From NCBI RefSeq assembly GCF_033954455.1, contig NZ_CP121473.1, forward strand, positions 992,001 to 1,056,000: a stretch of 64,000 nt of DNA. Direction: 5' to 3'. Source of the DNA: Thiorhodovibrio litoralis. Its GTDB lineage: Bacteria; Pseudomonadota; Gammaproteobacteria; Chromatiales; Chromatiaceae. This document shows positions 25,304-38,610 of this stretch, one piece after another; position 1 is the stretch's first letter, and every line of letters starts with the position of its first letter. Below the pieces are notes generated by a model. That model saw only the letters and a program-made list of their open reading frames with translations, made no database searches and had not been told where the DNA came from. The translations under genes and the position numbers were made by a program.

Positions 25304-26725
25304 TTAGTAGCGGTAGTGCTCGGCCTTGTAGGGGCCGTCGACGCTGACGCCGATGTAGTCCGCCTGGTCGGGGCGGAGTTTGGTCAGCTTGACGCCGATT
25401 TTCTCCAGATGCAGCCGCGCGACTTCCTCGTCGAGGTGCTTGGGCAGCACATAGACGCCGATGGGATACTCATCCGGCTTGGTGAAGATCTCAATCTGCG
25501 CCAGTACCTGGTTGGTGAAGGAGTTGGACATCACGAAGCTCGGATGGCCGGTGGCGCAGCCCAGGTTCACCAGACGCCCGCGCGCGAGCAGGGTGATGCG
25601 ATGGCCGTCGGGGAAGATGATCTGATCGACCTGCGGCTTGATGTTGACCCACTCGTATTTTTCGAGACTCTGAACCTGAATCTCGTTATCGAAGTGGCCG
25701 ATGTTGCAGACAATCGCCTGGTCTTTCATCGCTGCCATGTGGTCATGGGTGATGATGTCGAGGTTGCCGGTGGTGGTGACGAAAATATCGCCCTGGTTGG
25801 CGACTTCATCAAGGCGCACCACGCGGTAGCCTTCCATCGCCGCCTGGAGAGCACAGATGGGGTCGATCTCAGTCACCCAGACGGTGGCGCCAAGCGCGCG
25901 CAGGGCGGCGGCTGAGCCTTTGCCGACGTCGCCATAGCCGCAGACGATGCCGACCTTGCCGGCGATCATCACATCGGTGGCGCGCTTGATGGCGTCGACC
26001 AGAGACTCGCGGCAGCCGTAGAGGTTGTCGAACTTGGACTTGGTGACCGAGTCATTGACGTTCATCGCCGGGAACAGCAGAGTGCCGTTTTTGAACATCT
26101 CATAGAGACGATGCACGCCGGTAGTGGTCTCCTCGGTCACGCCCTTGATGCCCTTGGCCATTTTGTGCCAATGCTCGCGGTCGCGCTCGAAGGTGCGGCC
26201 CAGCACGCCGAGTACTGCTGTCCATTCCTCGTTATCGTCAGCGGTCGCCTTGGGCACGCTGCCAGCCTTCTCGTACTCAACGCCCTTGTGGACCAGCAGA
26301 GTGGCGTCGCCGCCGTCGTCCAGGATCATGTTCGGACCCCTTTTTTCTCCATTGGGGCCGTCCGGCCAGTTGATGACCTGCTCGGTGCACCACCAGTATT
26401 CTTCCAGCGTCTCGCCTTTCCAGGCATAGACGGGGATATCGCGCGCGGCAATGGCCGCGGCGGCGTGGTCTTGGGTGGAGAAGATGTTGCAGGAACACCA
26501 GCGCACTTCGGCGCCGAGTTCGACCAGGGTCTCGATCAGCACCGCGGTCTGGATGGTCATGTGCAGGCTGCCGGTGATGCGCGCGCCTTTCAGCGGCTTT
26601 TCGGGGCCGTATTTTTTGCGCAGTGCCATCAGACCAGGCATTTCGGTCTCGGCAATGACCATTTCTTTGCGGCCGAAATCGGCGAGGGACAGGTCGGCGA
26701 CTTTGTAGTCAGTAAACTCACTCAT
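25304..26725 (-). CDS. ahcY: S-adenosylhomocysteine hydrolase
   Basis: 473 residues, typical length. Converts SAH to adenosine and homocysteine, removing the product inhibitor of methyltransferases; NAD-dependent. [50 protein letters not shown] (NAD site) and GHFDNEIQ are diagnostic; the C-terminus KAEHYRY is family-typical. Its leader carries an SAH riboswitch, so expression should rise when SAH accumulates. Confidence 0.97.
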   Translation of the reverse strand: MSEFTDYKVADLSLADFGRKEMVIAETEMPGLMALRKKYGPEKPLKGARITGSLHMTIQTAVLIETLVELGAEVRWCSCNIFSTQDHAAAAIAARDIPVYAWKGETLEEYWWCTEQVINWPDGPNGEKRGPNMILDDGGDATLLVHKGVEYEKAGSVPKATADDNEEWTAVLGVLGRTFERDREHWHKMAKGIKGVTEETTTGVHRLYEMFKNGTLLFPAMNVNDSVTKSKFDNLYGCRESLVDAIKRATDVMIAGKVGIVCGYGDVGKGSAAALRALGATVWVTEIDPICALQAAMEGYRVVRLDEVANQGDIFVTTTGNLDIITHDHMAAMKDQAIVCNIGHFDNEIQVQSLEKYEWVNIKPQVDQIIFPDGHRITLLARGRLVNLGCATGHPSFVMSNSFTNQVLAQIEIFTKPDEYPIGVYVLPKHLDEEVARLHLEKIGVKLTKLRPDQADYIGVSVDGPYKAEHYRY

Positions 26726-26784
26726 GGTTAATCAGCTCCTGATGAATCGTGAGTGAGCGCCGTTGTAATTTTTTGGGCTCCAGC

Positions 26785-26853
26785 TTCCGAGCCTGGCCCT
26801 TGCCCTTGATGATCCATTTGAGAATCCAGGGTGGGTTGCAGCGCTCCTCGGAA
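26785..26853 (-). promoter_or_regulatory. SAH riboswitch upstream of ahcY
   Basis: On the minus strand the highly conserved CCGAGGAGCGCTGCAACCC begins at 26851, and GGCCAGGCTCGG closes the outer stem at about 26787. CCGAG at the 5' side pairs with CTCGG at the 3' side, as in the known SAH (ahcY motif) riboswitch. It lies about 60 nt before the ahcY start. This class switches ahcY on when SAH binds. Confidence 0.9.
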
Positions 26854-26897
26854 GGGAGGGTTGGATGGTTAAAGAACGTCGTGTTTAGCTCAACCTC

Positions 26898-26945
26898 TGG
26901 ATGATTTATGGCGTTGAGTCGGGCGATCAGATCGCACCGTTTCAT
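26898..26945 (-). pseudogene. hicA-like 5' remnant
   Basis: Starting at the ATG overlapping the hicB stop (ATGA), the first dozen codons MKRCDLIARLNA resemble the start of HicA toxins. After that HicA similarity stops, and the open frame simply runs through the SAH riboswitch to 26718. I read this as a hicA gene truncated by the riboswitch-ahcY junction, not a working protein. Confidence 0.35.
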
Positions 26946-27133
26946 GCCACCGCAAGCTCACCCACACGCCGCACCAGCGGAATGTCGCCACTGGTGACCT
27001 CCTGGTGGATGTCTTTCAGGTGCTCCTGCAAATCCTCGAGCGTCTCACCCTGGGTCAGGAAGTCCGGATAGGCTTCAAGGTAGCCGATCCACATGCCCTC
27101 ATCCTGCCAGTAGACATATTTCAAGGTGTTCAC
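26942..27133 (-). CDS. HicB-like antitoxin
   Basis: 63 residues: KYVYWQDEGMWIGYLEAYPDFLTQGETLEDLQEHLKDIHQEVTSG is the HicB fold. It lies 45 bp after metK and is probably read from the same transcript. The expected HicA toxin is reduced to a 5' remnant, so this is a solitary antitoxin. Confidence 0.7.
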   Translation of the reverse strand: MNTLKYVYWQDEGMWIGYLEAYPDFLTQGETLEDLQEHLKDIHQEVTSGDIPLVRRVGELAVA

Positions 27134-27178
27134 GACGGATGCCCTCGGTCAGCGAAAGGGGCTTGGCGACATAGGGAT

Positions 27179-28348
<1,170 letters not shown>

Positions 28349-28634
28349 GGTGTGGTTTTTCCGTCGACTGTTGGCGCCAGGCATCCGCGCGGATGCGTCG
28401 GGAAATGCTGGCTGCGGTTGATACGAGGGCGTCATGATGGCCGATGACCGGCCGCCCTCGGAGGGGAGGTGAGTTCCCCAGTGTAACGCATGGCAGCGCT
28501 CCCTTTCAAAGTTTGCACCCGCCATTGACCAGGAATATCGGTGGAAGAGTTTGGGAATCAAGCATCTTTCCGGTACCATCCGCGACTGATTTTTCGAACC
28601 GCAATGCAGGCGCTTTCAGCCTGGGGAGTCAGTC
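28349..28634. other. Divergent promoter region metK / thioredoxin-fold gene
   Basis: Must contain both divergent promoters. A self-complementary GCATCCGCGCGGATGC lies at 28381-28396, about 33 bp before the metK start. I see no SAM-riboswitch consensus. Confidence 0.4.
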
Positions 28635-29192
28635 ATGGTTTCACTCGAAACACCGGTGTGCGAATTTGGCCTGCCGGCCCCGAATTTTTCCCTGCCCGGG
28701 GTGGATGGCAAGACCTGGACGCGCGACGACTGCAAGGGGCCCAAGGGTCTGCTGGTGATGTTCATCTGCAACCACTGCCCCTATGTGCAGGCAGTGCGCG
28801 AGCGTATCGTGCGTGATGCGCGTGAACTGGCCGAGCTTGGCGTCAACTGCGTCGCCATTATGTCCAACGATCCGACCGACTATCCCGAGGATTCGTTTGA
28901 GAACATGAAGCAGGTTGCCGCCGATTTTCAGTTTCCCTTCCCCTATCTGCTTGATGAAACCCAGGGCGTCGCCAAGACCTTCGGCGCCATCTGCACGCCG
29001 GATTTCTTCGGCTACAACGGCCAACTCGAACTCCAGTATCGCGGGCGCCTTGATGAAAGCCGCAAAGAAACCGCGCCGGACGGCGTTCGACGCGATCTGT
29101 TCGAGGGCATGAAGCAAGTCGCTGAGACCGGCAAGGGCCCCGAGCAGCAGATTCCCAGCATCGGCTGCTCGATCAAGTGGAAGGAAGGCTGA
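28635..29192 (+). CDS. Thioredoxin-fold (AhpC/TSA-like) protein
   Basis: 185 residues. APNFSLPGVDGKTWTRDDCKGPKGLLVMFICNHCPYVQAV shows a peroxiredoxin/thioredoxin-like fold with a CNHC (CxxC) redox site near residues 50-53. There is no signal peptide, so it is cytoplasmic. Proteins of this kind are widespread and lack a specific assigned substrate. It stands alone, divergent from metK. Confidence 0.85.
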   Translation: MVSLETPVCEFGLPAPNFSLPGVDGKTWTRDDCKGPKGLLVMFICNHCPYVQAVRERIVRDARELAELGVNCVAIMSNDPTDYPEDSFENMKQVAADFQFPFPYLLDETQGVAKTFGAICTPDFFGYNGQLELQYRGRLDESRKETAPDGVRRDLFEGMKQVAETGKGPEQQIPSIGCSIKWKEG

Positions 29193-29835
29193 CGCCATCG
29201 CCTGATGCGGATGCCGCATTGCGGATGCCCGGTTGCTGATGCAGCTAGGCTCCGCGAGGCCGCACGCGCCGCTGGCGGGCCTGTGCCGCAGGCTCGAATT
29301 CTGCGCTCTTGTTAGGGTGGGAAAGCCTTTTTTATCAACCGCATGCGCAAGCCTGTCAAAGGTCGGTAAAGTACCGCTTGGTCGGAAAATAGTTGCTCGA
29401 AGGCGGCTTTCCTACTTATTATGTCGGCTTTTATGCGGCGCGCTTGTCGCCGGCTCGCGCGTTTAATGCAGCTGGCAATGGGCCTGTGGACAGCCCCAAG
29501 CAGGCTATCTTAGGCAACAAGCTCCAAAGCATTCTTCGTCGCCAAGCGCTTCAATAGCCCTTGGGAATTTTGCCAGCGAGCTGCGTAGCGAGTGTGCCAA
29601 GGATCTGGCGTCAGCGGGCATCGAACTGCCAGGGCCTCTAGATCGGCAGACGGCCGGACCGGCAGGCGAAGAGGCCGGTAGATGACCAAACCGGTCGATA
29701 AAGGTCCACGCCGCCCGGCCTGGTGGCGAGCCGGCGCACATCTGCTACTCGCTGCTCACATCCGAACGGCGCAAAAGAGCGCGCGCACCGAATTTGTAAC
29801 GCTATTGATTTAACGTCATTTCTCAGGAGGGGCTC
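29193..29835. other. Long intergenic region before tkt
   Basis: About 640 bp without a gene I can support; the short frames here have no family resemblance. It must contain the tkt promoter. The stretch 29600-29750 is dense in CCGG-type inverted repeats, but I see no defined operator. Confidence 0.4.
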
Positions 29836-31848
29836 ATGTCCTCACGCAAAGAACTCGCGAACGCCATCCGTGCGCTTAGTATGGATGCGGTGCAGAAGGC
29901 TAAGTCGGGGCACCCGGGTGCGCCCATGGGCATGGCCGACATCGCCGAGGTGCTCTGGAACGACTTCATGCAGCACAATCCGGCCAATCCGAGCTGGGCC
30001 GACCGGGATCGCTTCGTGCTGTCGAACGGCCATGGCTCAATGCTGATTTACTCGCTGCTGCATCTGACCGGTTACGACCTGAGCATCGAGGATCTTAAGC
30101 AATTCCGCCAGCTGCATTCCAAGACCCCGGGGCACCCGGAGTATGGCTATGCGCCGGGCGTCGAGACCACCACCGGTCCGCTCGGGCAGGGCATCACCAA
30201 TGCCGTCGGCATGGCGTTAGCCGAGAAGATCCTGGCCGCGCAGTTCAACAAGCCCGGCCATGAGATCGTCGATCACCATACCTATGTCTTCCTCGGCGAT
30301 GGCTGCCTGATGGAGGGTGTCTCGCACGAGTCCTGCTCTCTGGCCGGCAACCTGGGCCTGGGCAAGCTGATCGCCTTCTATGACGACAACAACATCTCCA
30401 TCGACGGCGAGGTGCGCGGCCACGGCGACACCCCGGCCTGGTTCCTCGATGACACGCCCAAGCGGTTTGAGTCCTATGGCTGGCATGTGATCCCGAAGGT
30501 CGACGGGCATGATGCTGAGGCCATCAAGGTCGCGGTCGAAGAAGCCCGCGCGGTCAGCGATAAGCCGACTCTGATTTGCTGTCAGACCATCATCGGTTTT
30601 GGCTCGCCAAATAAGCAGGGCAAGGAAGAGTGTCACGGCGCGCCACTCGGTGATGACGAGATTGCGCTCACGCGCGAGAAGCTCGGCTGGAACCATCCGC
30701 CGTTTGAGATTCCTAAGGCGATCTACCAAGGGTGGGACGCGAAGGAGCGCGGCACTGCGCTGGAAGGCGACTGGAACAAGCGTTTCGCCGCTTACAAGAG
30801 TGCTTTCCCGAAGGAAGCGGCTGATTTTGAACGGCGCATGGCCGGCGAACTGCCGGATGACTTCGACGCCAAGGCGTGGGAGTTCATCAAGGAAGTCGAT
30901 GCCAAGGCTGAGAAGATCGCTACCCGCAAGGCCTCGCAGAACGCGCTCAATGGCTTTGGTCCGCTGCTGCCGGAATTGCTCGGCGGCTCGGCTGACCTTG
31001 CCGGCTCTAACTTGACGCTTTGGAAGGGCTGCAAGGGTGTCGGTCCCAAGAATGCCAGCGGCAACTACATCTACTACGGCGTGCGCGAGTTCGGCATGTC
31101 CGCCATCATGAACGGCCTGACGCTGCACGGCGGCTTCAAGCCCTATGGCGCGACCTTCCTGATGTTTATGGAATATGCCCGCAACGCAGTGCGCATGGCG
31201 GCGCTGATGAAGATCACCCCGATCTTTGTCTACACCCATGATTCCATCGGCCTCGGCGAGGACGGTCCTACCCACCAGCCGGTCGAGCAGGTCAGCATAC
31301 TGCGCCTGACCCCGCGCCTGTCGACCTGGCGTCCCTGCGACGCAGTTGAAAGCGCGGTGGCCTGGAAGTGCGCTATTGAGCGCCAGGGCGCACCCAGCGC
31401 GCTGATTTTCTCCCGCCAGGGTGCGCCGCACATGAGCCGGACCGAAGATCAGCTCCGCGCTATCGAAAAAGGCGGCTATGTGCTGCGCGACTGCGAGGGC
31501 ACGCCTGATGCCATCATCATCGGCACCGGCACCGAGGTCGAGCTGGCCGTGGCGGCCTGTGAGGCACTGACCGCCAAGGGCCGCAAGGTGCGGGTGGTCT
31601 CTATGCCCTCGATGGACACTTTCGATTCACAGGATGAGGCTTATAAGGAGTCGGTCCTGCCAGAGGCTGTCCGCGCCCGCGTCGCGGTCGAGGCCGGCGT
31701 GTCCAACCTGTGGCCCAGGTATGTGGGCATGCATGGCAAGGTCATCGGTGTCGATACCTTCGGCGAGTCGGCACCCGCGGGCGATGTCTACAAGGCCTTC
31801 GGCGTCACCGCAGATGCGGTTACCTCTGCGGTTGAAAGCCTGCTGTAA
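29836..31848 (+). CDS. tkt: Transketolase
   Basis: 670 residues with AGGAGG 9 bp before the ATG. Thiamine-diphosphate enzyme moving two-carbon units in the Calvin cycle and pentose phosphate pathway. [51 protein letters not shown] (TPP/Mg motif) and [18 protein letters not shown] are diagnostic. First of five carbon-metabolism genes on the plus strand. Confidence 0.97.
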   Translation: MSSRKELANAIRALSMDAVQKAKSGHPGAPMGMADIAEVLWNDFMQHNPANPSWADRDRFVLSNGHGSMLIYSLLHLTGYDLSIEDLKQFRQLHSKTPGHPEYGYAPGVETTTGPLGQGITNAVGMALAEKILAAQFNKPGHEIVDHHTYVFLGDGCLMEGVSHESCSLAGNLGLGKLIAFYDDNNISIDGEVRGHGDTPAWFLDDTPKRFESYGWHVIPKVDGHDAEAIKVAVEEARAVSDKPTLICCQTIIGFGSPNKQGKEECHGAPLGDDEIALTREKLGWNHPPFEIPKAIYQGWDAKERGTALEGDWNKRFAAYKSAFPKEAADFERRMAGELPDDFDAKAWEFIKEVDAKAEKIATRKASQNALNGFGPLLPELLGGSADLAGSNLTLWKGCKGVGPKNASGNYIYYGVREFGMSAIMNGLTLHGGFKPYGATFLMFMEYARNAVRMAALMKITPIFVYTHDSIGLGEDGPTHQPVEQVSILRLTPRLSTWRPCDAVESAVAWKCAIERQGAPSALIFSRQGAPHMSRTEDQLRAIEKGGYVLRDCEGTPDAIIIGTGTEVELAVAACEALTAKGRKVRVVSMPSMDTFDSQDEAYKESVLPEAVRARVAVEAGVSNLWPRYVGMHGKVIGVDTFGESAPAGDVYKAFGVTADAVTSAVESLL

Positions 31849-31950
31849 ATTCTTGTTTTAGTTAAATCCCGATGCGCTGGGTGCGCTCCGCCTGCGAGCG
31901 TTGCGCGCCCCGGCGCCGGTCACTGGTTTTTCACTTCACTTGAGGAGTAG

Positions 31951-32958
<1,008 letters not shown>

Positions 32959-32984
32959 GTTAGCAGGACTGCAAACGGGATCAG

Positions 32985-33009
32985 GCCGGCAAGCGCTGCC
33001 GGCTTGTTT
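32985..33009 (+). terminator. Hairpin between gap and pgk, possible attenuating terminator
   Basis: Stem GCCGGCA/TGCCGGC with a 5-base loop, followed by TTGTTT. It lies 27 bp after the gap stop. The short, broken T-tract suggests partial termination, which would let gap exceed pgk. Confidence 0.6.
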
Positions 33010-33101
33010 CCCATGGTTGTAGCTAGACCGCGCCGCGTGATTTGGTTTCGCGCGTCGGCCCGCGGTCTCTGATTTCTGATTTTCTGGAGGAAGTACCTGT
33101 C

Positions 33102-34283
33102 ATGTCCTTCACCAAGCTCACTGATCTCGATCTCGCTGGCAAGCGTGTGTTGATCCGTTCCGACCTCAACGTCCCGGTGAAGGGCGGCAAGGTGACCTCG
33201 GATGCACGTATCACGGCCTCCATGCCCACATTCGAGCACTGCCTGAAGGCGGGTGCCAAAGTCATGGTGATGTCCCACCTTGGCCGTCCGGAGGAAGGCG
33301 TCTACTCCGAGGAGAATTCGCTCGCTCCGGTTGCTGCCGATCTTGGCGCCAAGATGGGCCGCGAAGTGCGCGTGGTGAAGGATTACCTGGACAAGGCCCC
33401 GGAGCTTGCCGATGGCGAATTGGTGCTGCTCGAAAATGTCCGCTTCAACAAAGGCGAGAAGAAAGACAACGAAGACCTGGCCAAGCAGTACGCGAGCCTG
33501 TGCGACATCTATGTGATGGACGCCTTCGGCACCGCGCACCGCGCCCAGGCCTCGACGCATGGCGCTGGCAAGTTTGCGCCGGCCGCCTGCGCCGGCCTGC
33601 TGCTGGCAGAGGAACTCGACGCGCTGCAAAAAGCGCTGGCCAAGCCCAAACGGCCGATGGTTGCCATTGTCGGCGGCTCCAAGGTCTCTACCAAGCTGAC
33701 GGTGCTGGAGTCCTTGTCGACCAAGGTTGATCAGCTGGTCGTCGGTGGCGGCATTGCCAATACCTTCATCAAGGCTGCCGGTCATAATATCGGCAAGTCG
33801 CTGTGCGAAGATGATCTGGTCGCTACCGCCAAGGCGCTGATGGACAAGGCCGAAGCGGCCGGCGCAACCATCCCGATCGCAACCGATGTGGTGGTTGGAA
33901 AGCAGTTCAACGAAAACGAGCCCGCGGTGCAGAAAAAGGTCAACGAGGTCGCTGACGACGACATGATCTTCGATATCGGCCCCGATAGCGCCAATGCCCT
34001 GGCCGAAATCATCAAGAAGGCCGGCACCGTAGTTTGGAACGGTCCAGTTGGGGTGTTCGAGTTCGATCAGTTCGGCGAGGGCACCAAGACCATCTCCATG
34101 GCCATCGCCGAAACCGACGCCTTTACCCTGGCTGGCGGCGGTGACACCATTGCGGCCATCCAGAAATACGACATCTATGACAAGGTGTCCTACATCTCCA
34201 CCGCAGGCGGCGCATTCCTCGAGTATCTCGAAGGCAAGACCCTGCCTGCAGTGGCCATGCTTGAGGCGCGTGCCAAGGACTAA
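33102..34283 (+). CDS. pgk: Phosphoglycerate kinase
   Basis: 393 residues from [27 protein letters not shown]; the extra upstream codons lack family character and GGAGGA lies before this [27 protein letters not shown] and the ATP-site GGGDTIAAI near the C-terminus are diagnostic. Calvin cycle and glycolysis. Only 8 bp separate its stop from pyk. Confidence 0.97.
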   Translation: MSFTKLTDLDLAGKRVLIRSDLNVPVKGGKVTSDARITASMPTFEHCLKAGAKVMVMSHLGRPEEGVYSEENSLAPVAADLGAKMGREVRVVKDYLDKAPELADGELVLLENVRFNKGEKKDNEDLAKQYASLCDIYVMDAFGTAHRAQASTHGAGKFAPAACAGLLLAEELDALQKALAKPKRPMVAIVGGSKVSTKLTVLESLSTKVDQLVVGGGIANTFIKAAGHNIGKSLCEDDLVATAKALMDKAEAAGATIPIATDVVVGKQFNENEPAVQKKVNEVADDDMIFDIGPDSANALAEIIKKAGTVVWNGPVGVFEFDQFGEGTKTISMAIAETDAFTLAGGGDTIAAIQKYDIYDKVSYISTAGGAFLEYLEGKTLPAVAMLEARAKD

Positions 34284-34291
34284 GTGCTTTG

Positions 34292-35740
34292 ATGCCCAGA
34301 CGGACAAAAATTGTCGCGACCTTCGGGCCAGCGACCGATGCGCCAGGTGTGCTCGAGGACATGATGGACGCTGGACTGAACGTGGTCCGGCTCAACATGT
34401 CTCACGACAGCCATGACCGCCAGCGCGAGCGTGTGCGCCTGGTGCGTGCGGCCGCGCTTGCCAAAGGTCATCCGCTGGGTATTCTGGTCGACCTGCAGGG
34501 CCCCAAAATCCGCATTGGCCGTTTTGCCGCTGGACCGATTGAGCTGCCGGAAGGCGGAGACTTTGTTATCGACGCGGATTGCCCGCTCGATGCCGGCGAT
34601 GCAACCCGCGTCGGCACCACCTTGCCGAGTATGGTCCAGGACGTCGCTGCTGGCGATGTGTTGCTTCTCGACGACGGTGCCATCGAATTGGAAGTCACTG
34701 CGGTGCAGGGGGCGCGCATCCAGTGCCGGGTGCTGCATGGCGGCAAGCTGTCAAACAGCAAAGGCATCAACAAAAAGGGTGGCGGCCTTTCAGCGCCAGC
34801 GCTCACCGAGAAGGATAAGGCGGATATCGTGTTCGCCGCCGAGGTTGAGGCCGACTATGTCGCCGTGTCTTTTGTCTGCAATGGTGACGATGTCCGCCTC
34901 GCACGCGAGTTGCTGCAGGCCGCTGGCGGTCAGGGTGGCATTGTCGCTAAGATCGAGCGCGCCGAAGCCCTAGGTGCGCTCGATGACATCATCGACGCCT
35001 CCGATGCGGTCATGGTTGCGCGCGGTGATCTGGGCGTCGAAATTGGCGATGCCGAACTGCCTGCGGTGCAGAAGCGCCTGATCAGCCTTTCCCGCGAGCG
35101 CAACAGCGTGGTGATCACTGCCACGCAGATGATGCAGTCGATGATCGAAAACCCGATTCCGACCCGCGCCGAGGTTTTCGACGTGGCCAATGCGGTGCTG
35201 GACGGCACTGATGCGGTGATGCTCTCGGCCGAGACCTCAATCGGCAAGAATCCCGTCAAGGTGGTCGAATCGATGTCGCGCATTTGCGCCGAGGCTGAAA
35301 AAGAACGCTTGGTGCGGCGTTCGAGCCATCGGCTCGATACCGTTTTCGGTCGGGTCGATGAAGCCATCGCGATGGCGAGCATGTACACCGCCAACCATCT
35401 TGGCGTGAAAGCCATCGCTGCCCTGACCGAATCCGGCGCGGCGGTGAAATGGATGTCGCGAATCAGCTCGGGCATCCCGATCTATGCCATGACTCGACAG
35501 GTCTCGACCCGACGCAAGGTGACCTTGTTTCGCGGGGTCTATCCGGTGCGGTTCGACGTTTCCAGCGCCAACATTCACGAGGTCAACAGGGAAGTCATCG
35601 AGGAACTGTTGCGCCACGGCACCGTGCAATCCGGCGACCTGGTGATCATCACCAAGGGCGACCGTTGCGGCGTCGAGGGGCAGACCAACATCATGAAAAT
35701 CATGCGCGTCGGCGAGCATCATTTGCTGGCCGGCGACTGA
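34292..35740 (+). CDS. pyk: Pyruvate kinase
   Basis: 482 residues from the ATG at 34292. [29 protein letters not shown] and the signature [18 protein letters not shown] followed by [12 protein letters not shown] are diagnostic. It makes pyruvate and ATP from PEP. Its place inside a run of reversible Calvin/glycolysis genes gives a glycolytic exit to fixed carbon. Probably cotranscribed with pgk. Confidence 0.96.
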   Translation: MPRRTKIVATFGPATDAPGVLEDMMDAGLNVVRLNMSHDSHDRQRERVRLVRAAALAKGHPLGILVDLQGPKIRIGRFAAGPIELPEGGDFVIDADCPLDAGDATRVGTTLPSMVQDVAAGDVLLLDDGAIELEVTAVQGARIQCRVLHGGKLSNSKGINKKGGGLSAPALTEKDKADIVFAAEVEADYVAVSFVCNGDDVRLARELLQAAGGQGGIVAKIERAEALGALDDIIDASDAVMVARGDLGVEIGDAELPAVQKRLISLSRERNSVVITATQMMQSMIENPIPTRAEVFDVANAVLDGTDAVMLSAETSIGKNPVKVVESMSRICAEAEKERLVRRSSHRLDTVFGRVDEAIAMASMYTANHLGVKAIAALTESGAAVKWMSRISSGIPIYAMTRQVSTRRKVTLFRGVYPVRFDVSSANIHEVNREVIEELLRHGTVQSGDLVIITKGDRCGVEGQTNIMKIMRVGEHHLLAGD

Positions 35741-35804
35741 CAGGCCGCCATCCGGCGAGCTGTCCCCTTCACAAGTTTCACGTCAACGACAGAGGAGTAT
35801 TGCA

Positions 35805-36869
35805 ATGGCCCTCATTTCGCTTCGCCAAATGCTGGATCACGCGGCCGAATACCAGTACGGTGTTCCCGCCTTTAACGTCAACAATCTCGAGCAAATGCGC
35901 GCCATCATGGAGGCGGCCGACGAGACCGACTCCCCGGTCATCGTGCAAGCCTCGGCTGGTGCGCGTTCATATGCCGGCGCCCCTTTCCTGCGCCATCTGA
36001 TCCTCGCCGCTATTGAGGAATGGCCGCACATACCCGTGTGTATGCACCAGGACCATGGGACCTCCATGCCTGTGTGTCAGCGCTCGATTCAACTCGGCTT
36101 CAGTTCCGTGATGATGGACGGCTCGTTGGGCGAGGACGGCAAAACCCCCGCCAGCTATGAGTACAATGTGGACGTGACCCGCAAAGTGGTCGAGCTGTCC
36201 CACGCCTGTGGTGTCTCGGTCGAGGGTGAGCTGGGTTGCCTGGGCTCGCTAGAAACCGGGCAGGCTGGTGAGGAAGACGGCATTGGCGCCGAGGGCACGC
36301 TGGATCACAGCCAGTTGCTGACCGACCCGGACGAAGCCGCGGATTTCGTCAGCAAGACCCATGTCGACGCCTTGGCCATCGCCATCGGCACCTCCCATGG
36401 CGCCTACAAGTTCACGCGTCCGCCGACCGGCGACATCCTCGCCATCGGTCGCATCAAAGAGATCAACGCGCGCATCCCGACCGTGCATCTGGTCATGCAT
36501 GGCTCGTCCTCAGTCCCGCAGGAATGGCTGAAGATCATCGATCAGTTCGGCGGCGACATGGGCGAGACCTATGGTGTGCCGGTCGAGGAAATCGCCGAGG
36601 GCATCAAGCACGGTGTGCGCAAGGTCAATATCGACACCGATCTGCGCATGGCCTCCACCGGCGCCATCCGCAAGCACATGGCCGAAAACCGCAAGAACTT
36701 CGACCCGCGCAAATACTTCGCCGCTGCCACCGCCGCGATGAAGGATATCTGCAAGGCGCGCTACGAAGCCTTCGGCACGGCGGGCAATGCGAGCAAGATC
36801 ACGGCGCAGTCACTCGAAGTCATGACCGCGCGCTATACTAAGGGTGAGCTTGATCCTAAGATCAACTAA
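35805..36869 (+). CDS. fba: Class II fructose-bisphosphate aldolase (Calvin-cycle subtype)
   Basis: 354 residues, with GAGGAG before the ATG. Zinc-dependent aldolase, acting on fructose- and sedoheptulose-bisphosphates. [27 protein letters not shown], the zinc-ligand region [20 protein letters not shown] and [11 protein letters not shown] are diagnostic of the CbbA-like subtype. Last gene of the carbon cluster. Confidence 0.96.
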   Translation: MALISLRQMLDHAAEYQYGVPAFNVNNLEQMRAIMEAADETDSPVIVQASAGARSYAGAPFLRHLILAAIEEWPHIPVCMHQDHGTSMPVCQRSIQLGFSSVMMDGSLGEDGKTPASYEYNVDVTRKVVELSHACGVSVEGELGCLGSLETGQAGEEDGIGAEGTLDHSQLLTDPDEAADFVSKTHVDALAIAIGTSHGAYKFTRPPTGDILAIGRIKEINARIPTVHLVMHGSSSVPQEWLKIIDQFGGDMGETYGVPVEEIAEGIKHGVRKVNIDTDLRMASTGAIRKHMAENRKNFDPRKYFAAATAAMKDICKARYEAFGTAGNASKITAQSLEVMTARYTKGELDPKIN

Positions 36870-36914
36870 CAGGCACCTTAGAACAATCGCGTTGCACTGG
36901 ATGCAACATGATAA

Positions 36915-36949
36915 GGGGCGTCCTTGGGAAGCTGGGGACGCCCTTTTTT
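36915..36949 (+). terminator. Rho-independent terminator after fba
   Basis: GGGCGTCC/GGACGCCC stem with a 12-base loop, then six T. A textbook intrinsic terminator 46 bp after the fba stop, closing the tkt-gap-pgk-pyk-fba region. Confidence 0.92.
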
Positions 36950-37056
36950 GCCTCCCTATTCTCGGCAAAGTCGACACTTTCCGCTTGTGCACAGCCATAG
37001 CAAGGGGGCGGCGGTATTCCTGACTTGGCCGCAACCGGAGTGCGGAGTCAGGTATT

Positions 37057-37809
37057 TTGGCCCGCGTACGCGCGAGACGCATTTATAGGCCGCAGATCGT
37101 CACAGCCCGCAAGGAAGGGATTGGCTGGTCTCTGGTCGCGTTTTTTGTCCTGCTACCCTGGCTACTGGTCGCCGCTTCGCCCTGGCTCGGCCAAATTCTG
37201 TTACCGAAGCTGCCGCGCGTCGTGTCGCCGCTGGAGCGTCAGGCCGCGGCATCGCGCCAGCAGGTTTTGTTGGTGCGCCAGCAAAACCAAGCGCTCATGG
37301 CGCAGATCGCCCAGTTGGAGCTTGATGTGCGCATCGATCGCCGCGCAAGTGCGTTCGCGGCTGAGCAAATCGTTACCTTAAGACGCGAGCGCGAACAGCT
37401 GACTCAGGATGTCGCGGATTGGCAGCAGCTGCTCGGTGCCAACACCTTGCCTGATCTGATTCGCGAGCTGGAGATTGAACCGGAAGAGGGGCGACGCTTC
37501 GGTTATGCGCTTGAGCTTGCACCTGAGTATCAGAATACGCTCGCGGCCGGGGCAGAACTGGCGCTCTGGGTCAGCGGGCGTTGGCGCGAGCAGTTCGTCA
37601 AAGCTGCACTGGGCGATCTGGCGCGGGATCGCATCCGGGTGCCGATCGATCAGACAGCGGCGCTTGCTACCTCGCCTGCGTTTCAAGGAGCTTTTGTGTT
37701 ACCGGAGGGTTTCAGCCCCGAGGCGCTGATCGTCGAGCTGCTTCCGGTCGCTGGTTTGGTGAGTGGCCCGCGACAGGAGGTTGCCTGGGATTCCGCCGCT
37801 GCTCGCTAG
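37057..37809 (+). CDS. Membrane-anchored coiled-coil protein
   Basis: 250 residues from a TTG at 37057. After a basic N-terminus there is one membrane segment (WSLVAFFVLLPWLLVAASPWLG), then a heptad-rich coiled coil (residues about 60-125, many Gln and Arg) and a small C-terminal domain. It resembles gammaproteobacterial proteins of the DUF6776 type, but I am not sure of the family. Function unknown. Confidence 0.65.
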   Translation: MARVRARRIYRPQIVTARKEGIGWSLVAFFVLLPWLLVAASPWLGQILLPKLPRVVSPLERQAAASRQQVLLVRQQNQALMAQIAQLELDVRIDRRASAFAAEQIVTLRREREQLTQDVADWQQLLGANTLPDLIRELEIEPEEGRRFGYALELAPEYQNTLAAGAELALWVSGRWREQFVKAALGDLARDRIRVPIDQTAALATSPAFQGAFVLPEGFSPEALIVELLPVAGLVSGPRQEVAWDSAAAR

Positions 37810-37876
37810 TGCGGTATTGATGGGCTCGCACGGCCTTCTCGTCGCTGATATTGATCCTGTCGAAGGAGAACCACCG

Positions 37877-38503
37877 ATGTCCGCAACAGGTCTGGCAGTC
37901 CGCAAGCCGGGCGCGTTGATGAAGGAATTGCGCGTGCGCACTGCCACCTTGCATGCCGCCACCGAGGCCTTGCCCTTGATGCGCAACCTGATGGCGCCGG
38001 AGGTAGATGCGGCCACCTACCGCGCCTATCTGGGTGCCTTTGCGCGGCCCTATGGCCTGCTCGAGCCGCATCTGCATGCATGCTGCCGGTCATCAACCCT
38101 GAACCGTCTGGGCGTGCGTGCGCGCTGGCCAGCGCTTGAGCAGGATCTCGCCGCGCTCGGGATGGAATCGCCCTCGCCGCCGCCTGCGCACGCCAAGCAG
38201 TTGTCCGACCTGGTTGGAAACGAGGCCCAGGCTCTTGGCGGGCTTTATGTGCTGGAGGGAGCCTCGCTCGGCGGCCGGGTGATCTCCCAGCGGCTCAGTC
38301 GCAATCTGGGGGCAGAGGCGGACCGCTTGCCCTTCCATTTTCTCGGCACCCGCGAGGCGCCGTCACCAGCCGATGGCTGGCGTCGCTTTGGCGCGGCGCT
38401 CGAGGCCGAAGTCACCACGCAGCAACATGATACCGAGCAAGTGCTGGCCGCCGCCGTTGCCGTGTTTGATTTGGTGCATCGGTCTCTTGACGGTAATAGT
38501 TGA
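37877..38503 (+). CDS. Biliverdin-producing heme oxygenase (BphO-like)
   Basis: 208 residues from the ATG at 37877, with GGAGAA upstream. Opens heme to biliverdin. ELRVRTATLHAATE carries the proximal histidine in the LR-T-H-E pattern of bacterial heme oxygenases; GGLYVLEGASLGGRVIS is the distal-helix signature. In phototrophs this enzyme usually supplies chromophore to a bacteriophytochrome; no phytochrome gene is in this window. Confidence 0.85.
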   Translation: MSATGLAVRKPGALMKELRVRTATLHAATEALPLMRNLMAPEVDAATYRAYLGAFARPYGLLEPHLHACCRSSTLNRLGVRARWPALEQDLAALGMESPSPPPAHAKQLSDLVGNEAQALGGLYVLEGASLGGRVISQRLSRNLGAEADRLPFHFLGTREAPSPADGWRRFGAALEAEVTTQQHDTEQVLAAAVAVFDLVHRSLDGNS

Positions 38504-38610
38504 CCTTATTGGCTGGAATATTGTACTTTTTCTCGTTCCCCGGCGAGTGCCGGGGCGGCTCGCCTCGCGCGGCCGCTGTCTCTCCCATTCATGCAATGGA
38601 TTTCATGCAG

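Noticed and set aside
26718-26945. 75-codon open frame across the ahcY leader
   Set aside because: It runs straight through the SAH riboswitch; only its first dozen codons look gene-derived.
28381-28396. Palindrome before metK considered as part of a SAM riboswitch
   Set aside because: No riboswitch consensus around it; just a self-complementary 16-mer.
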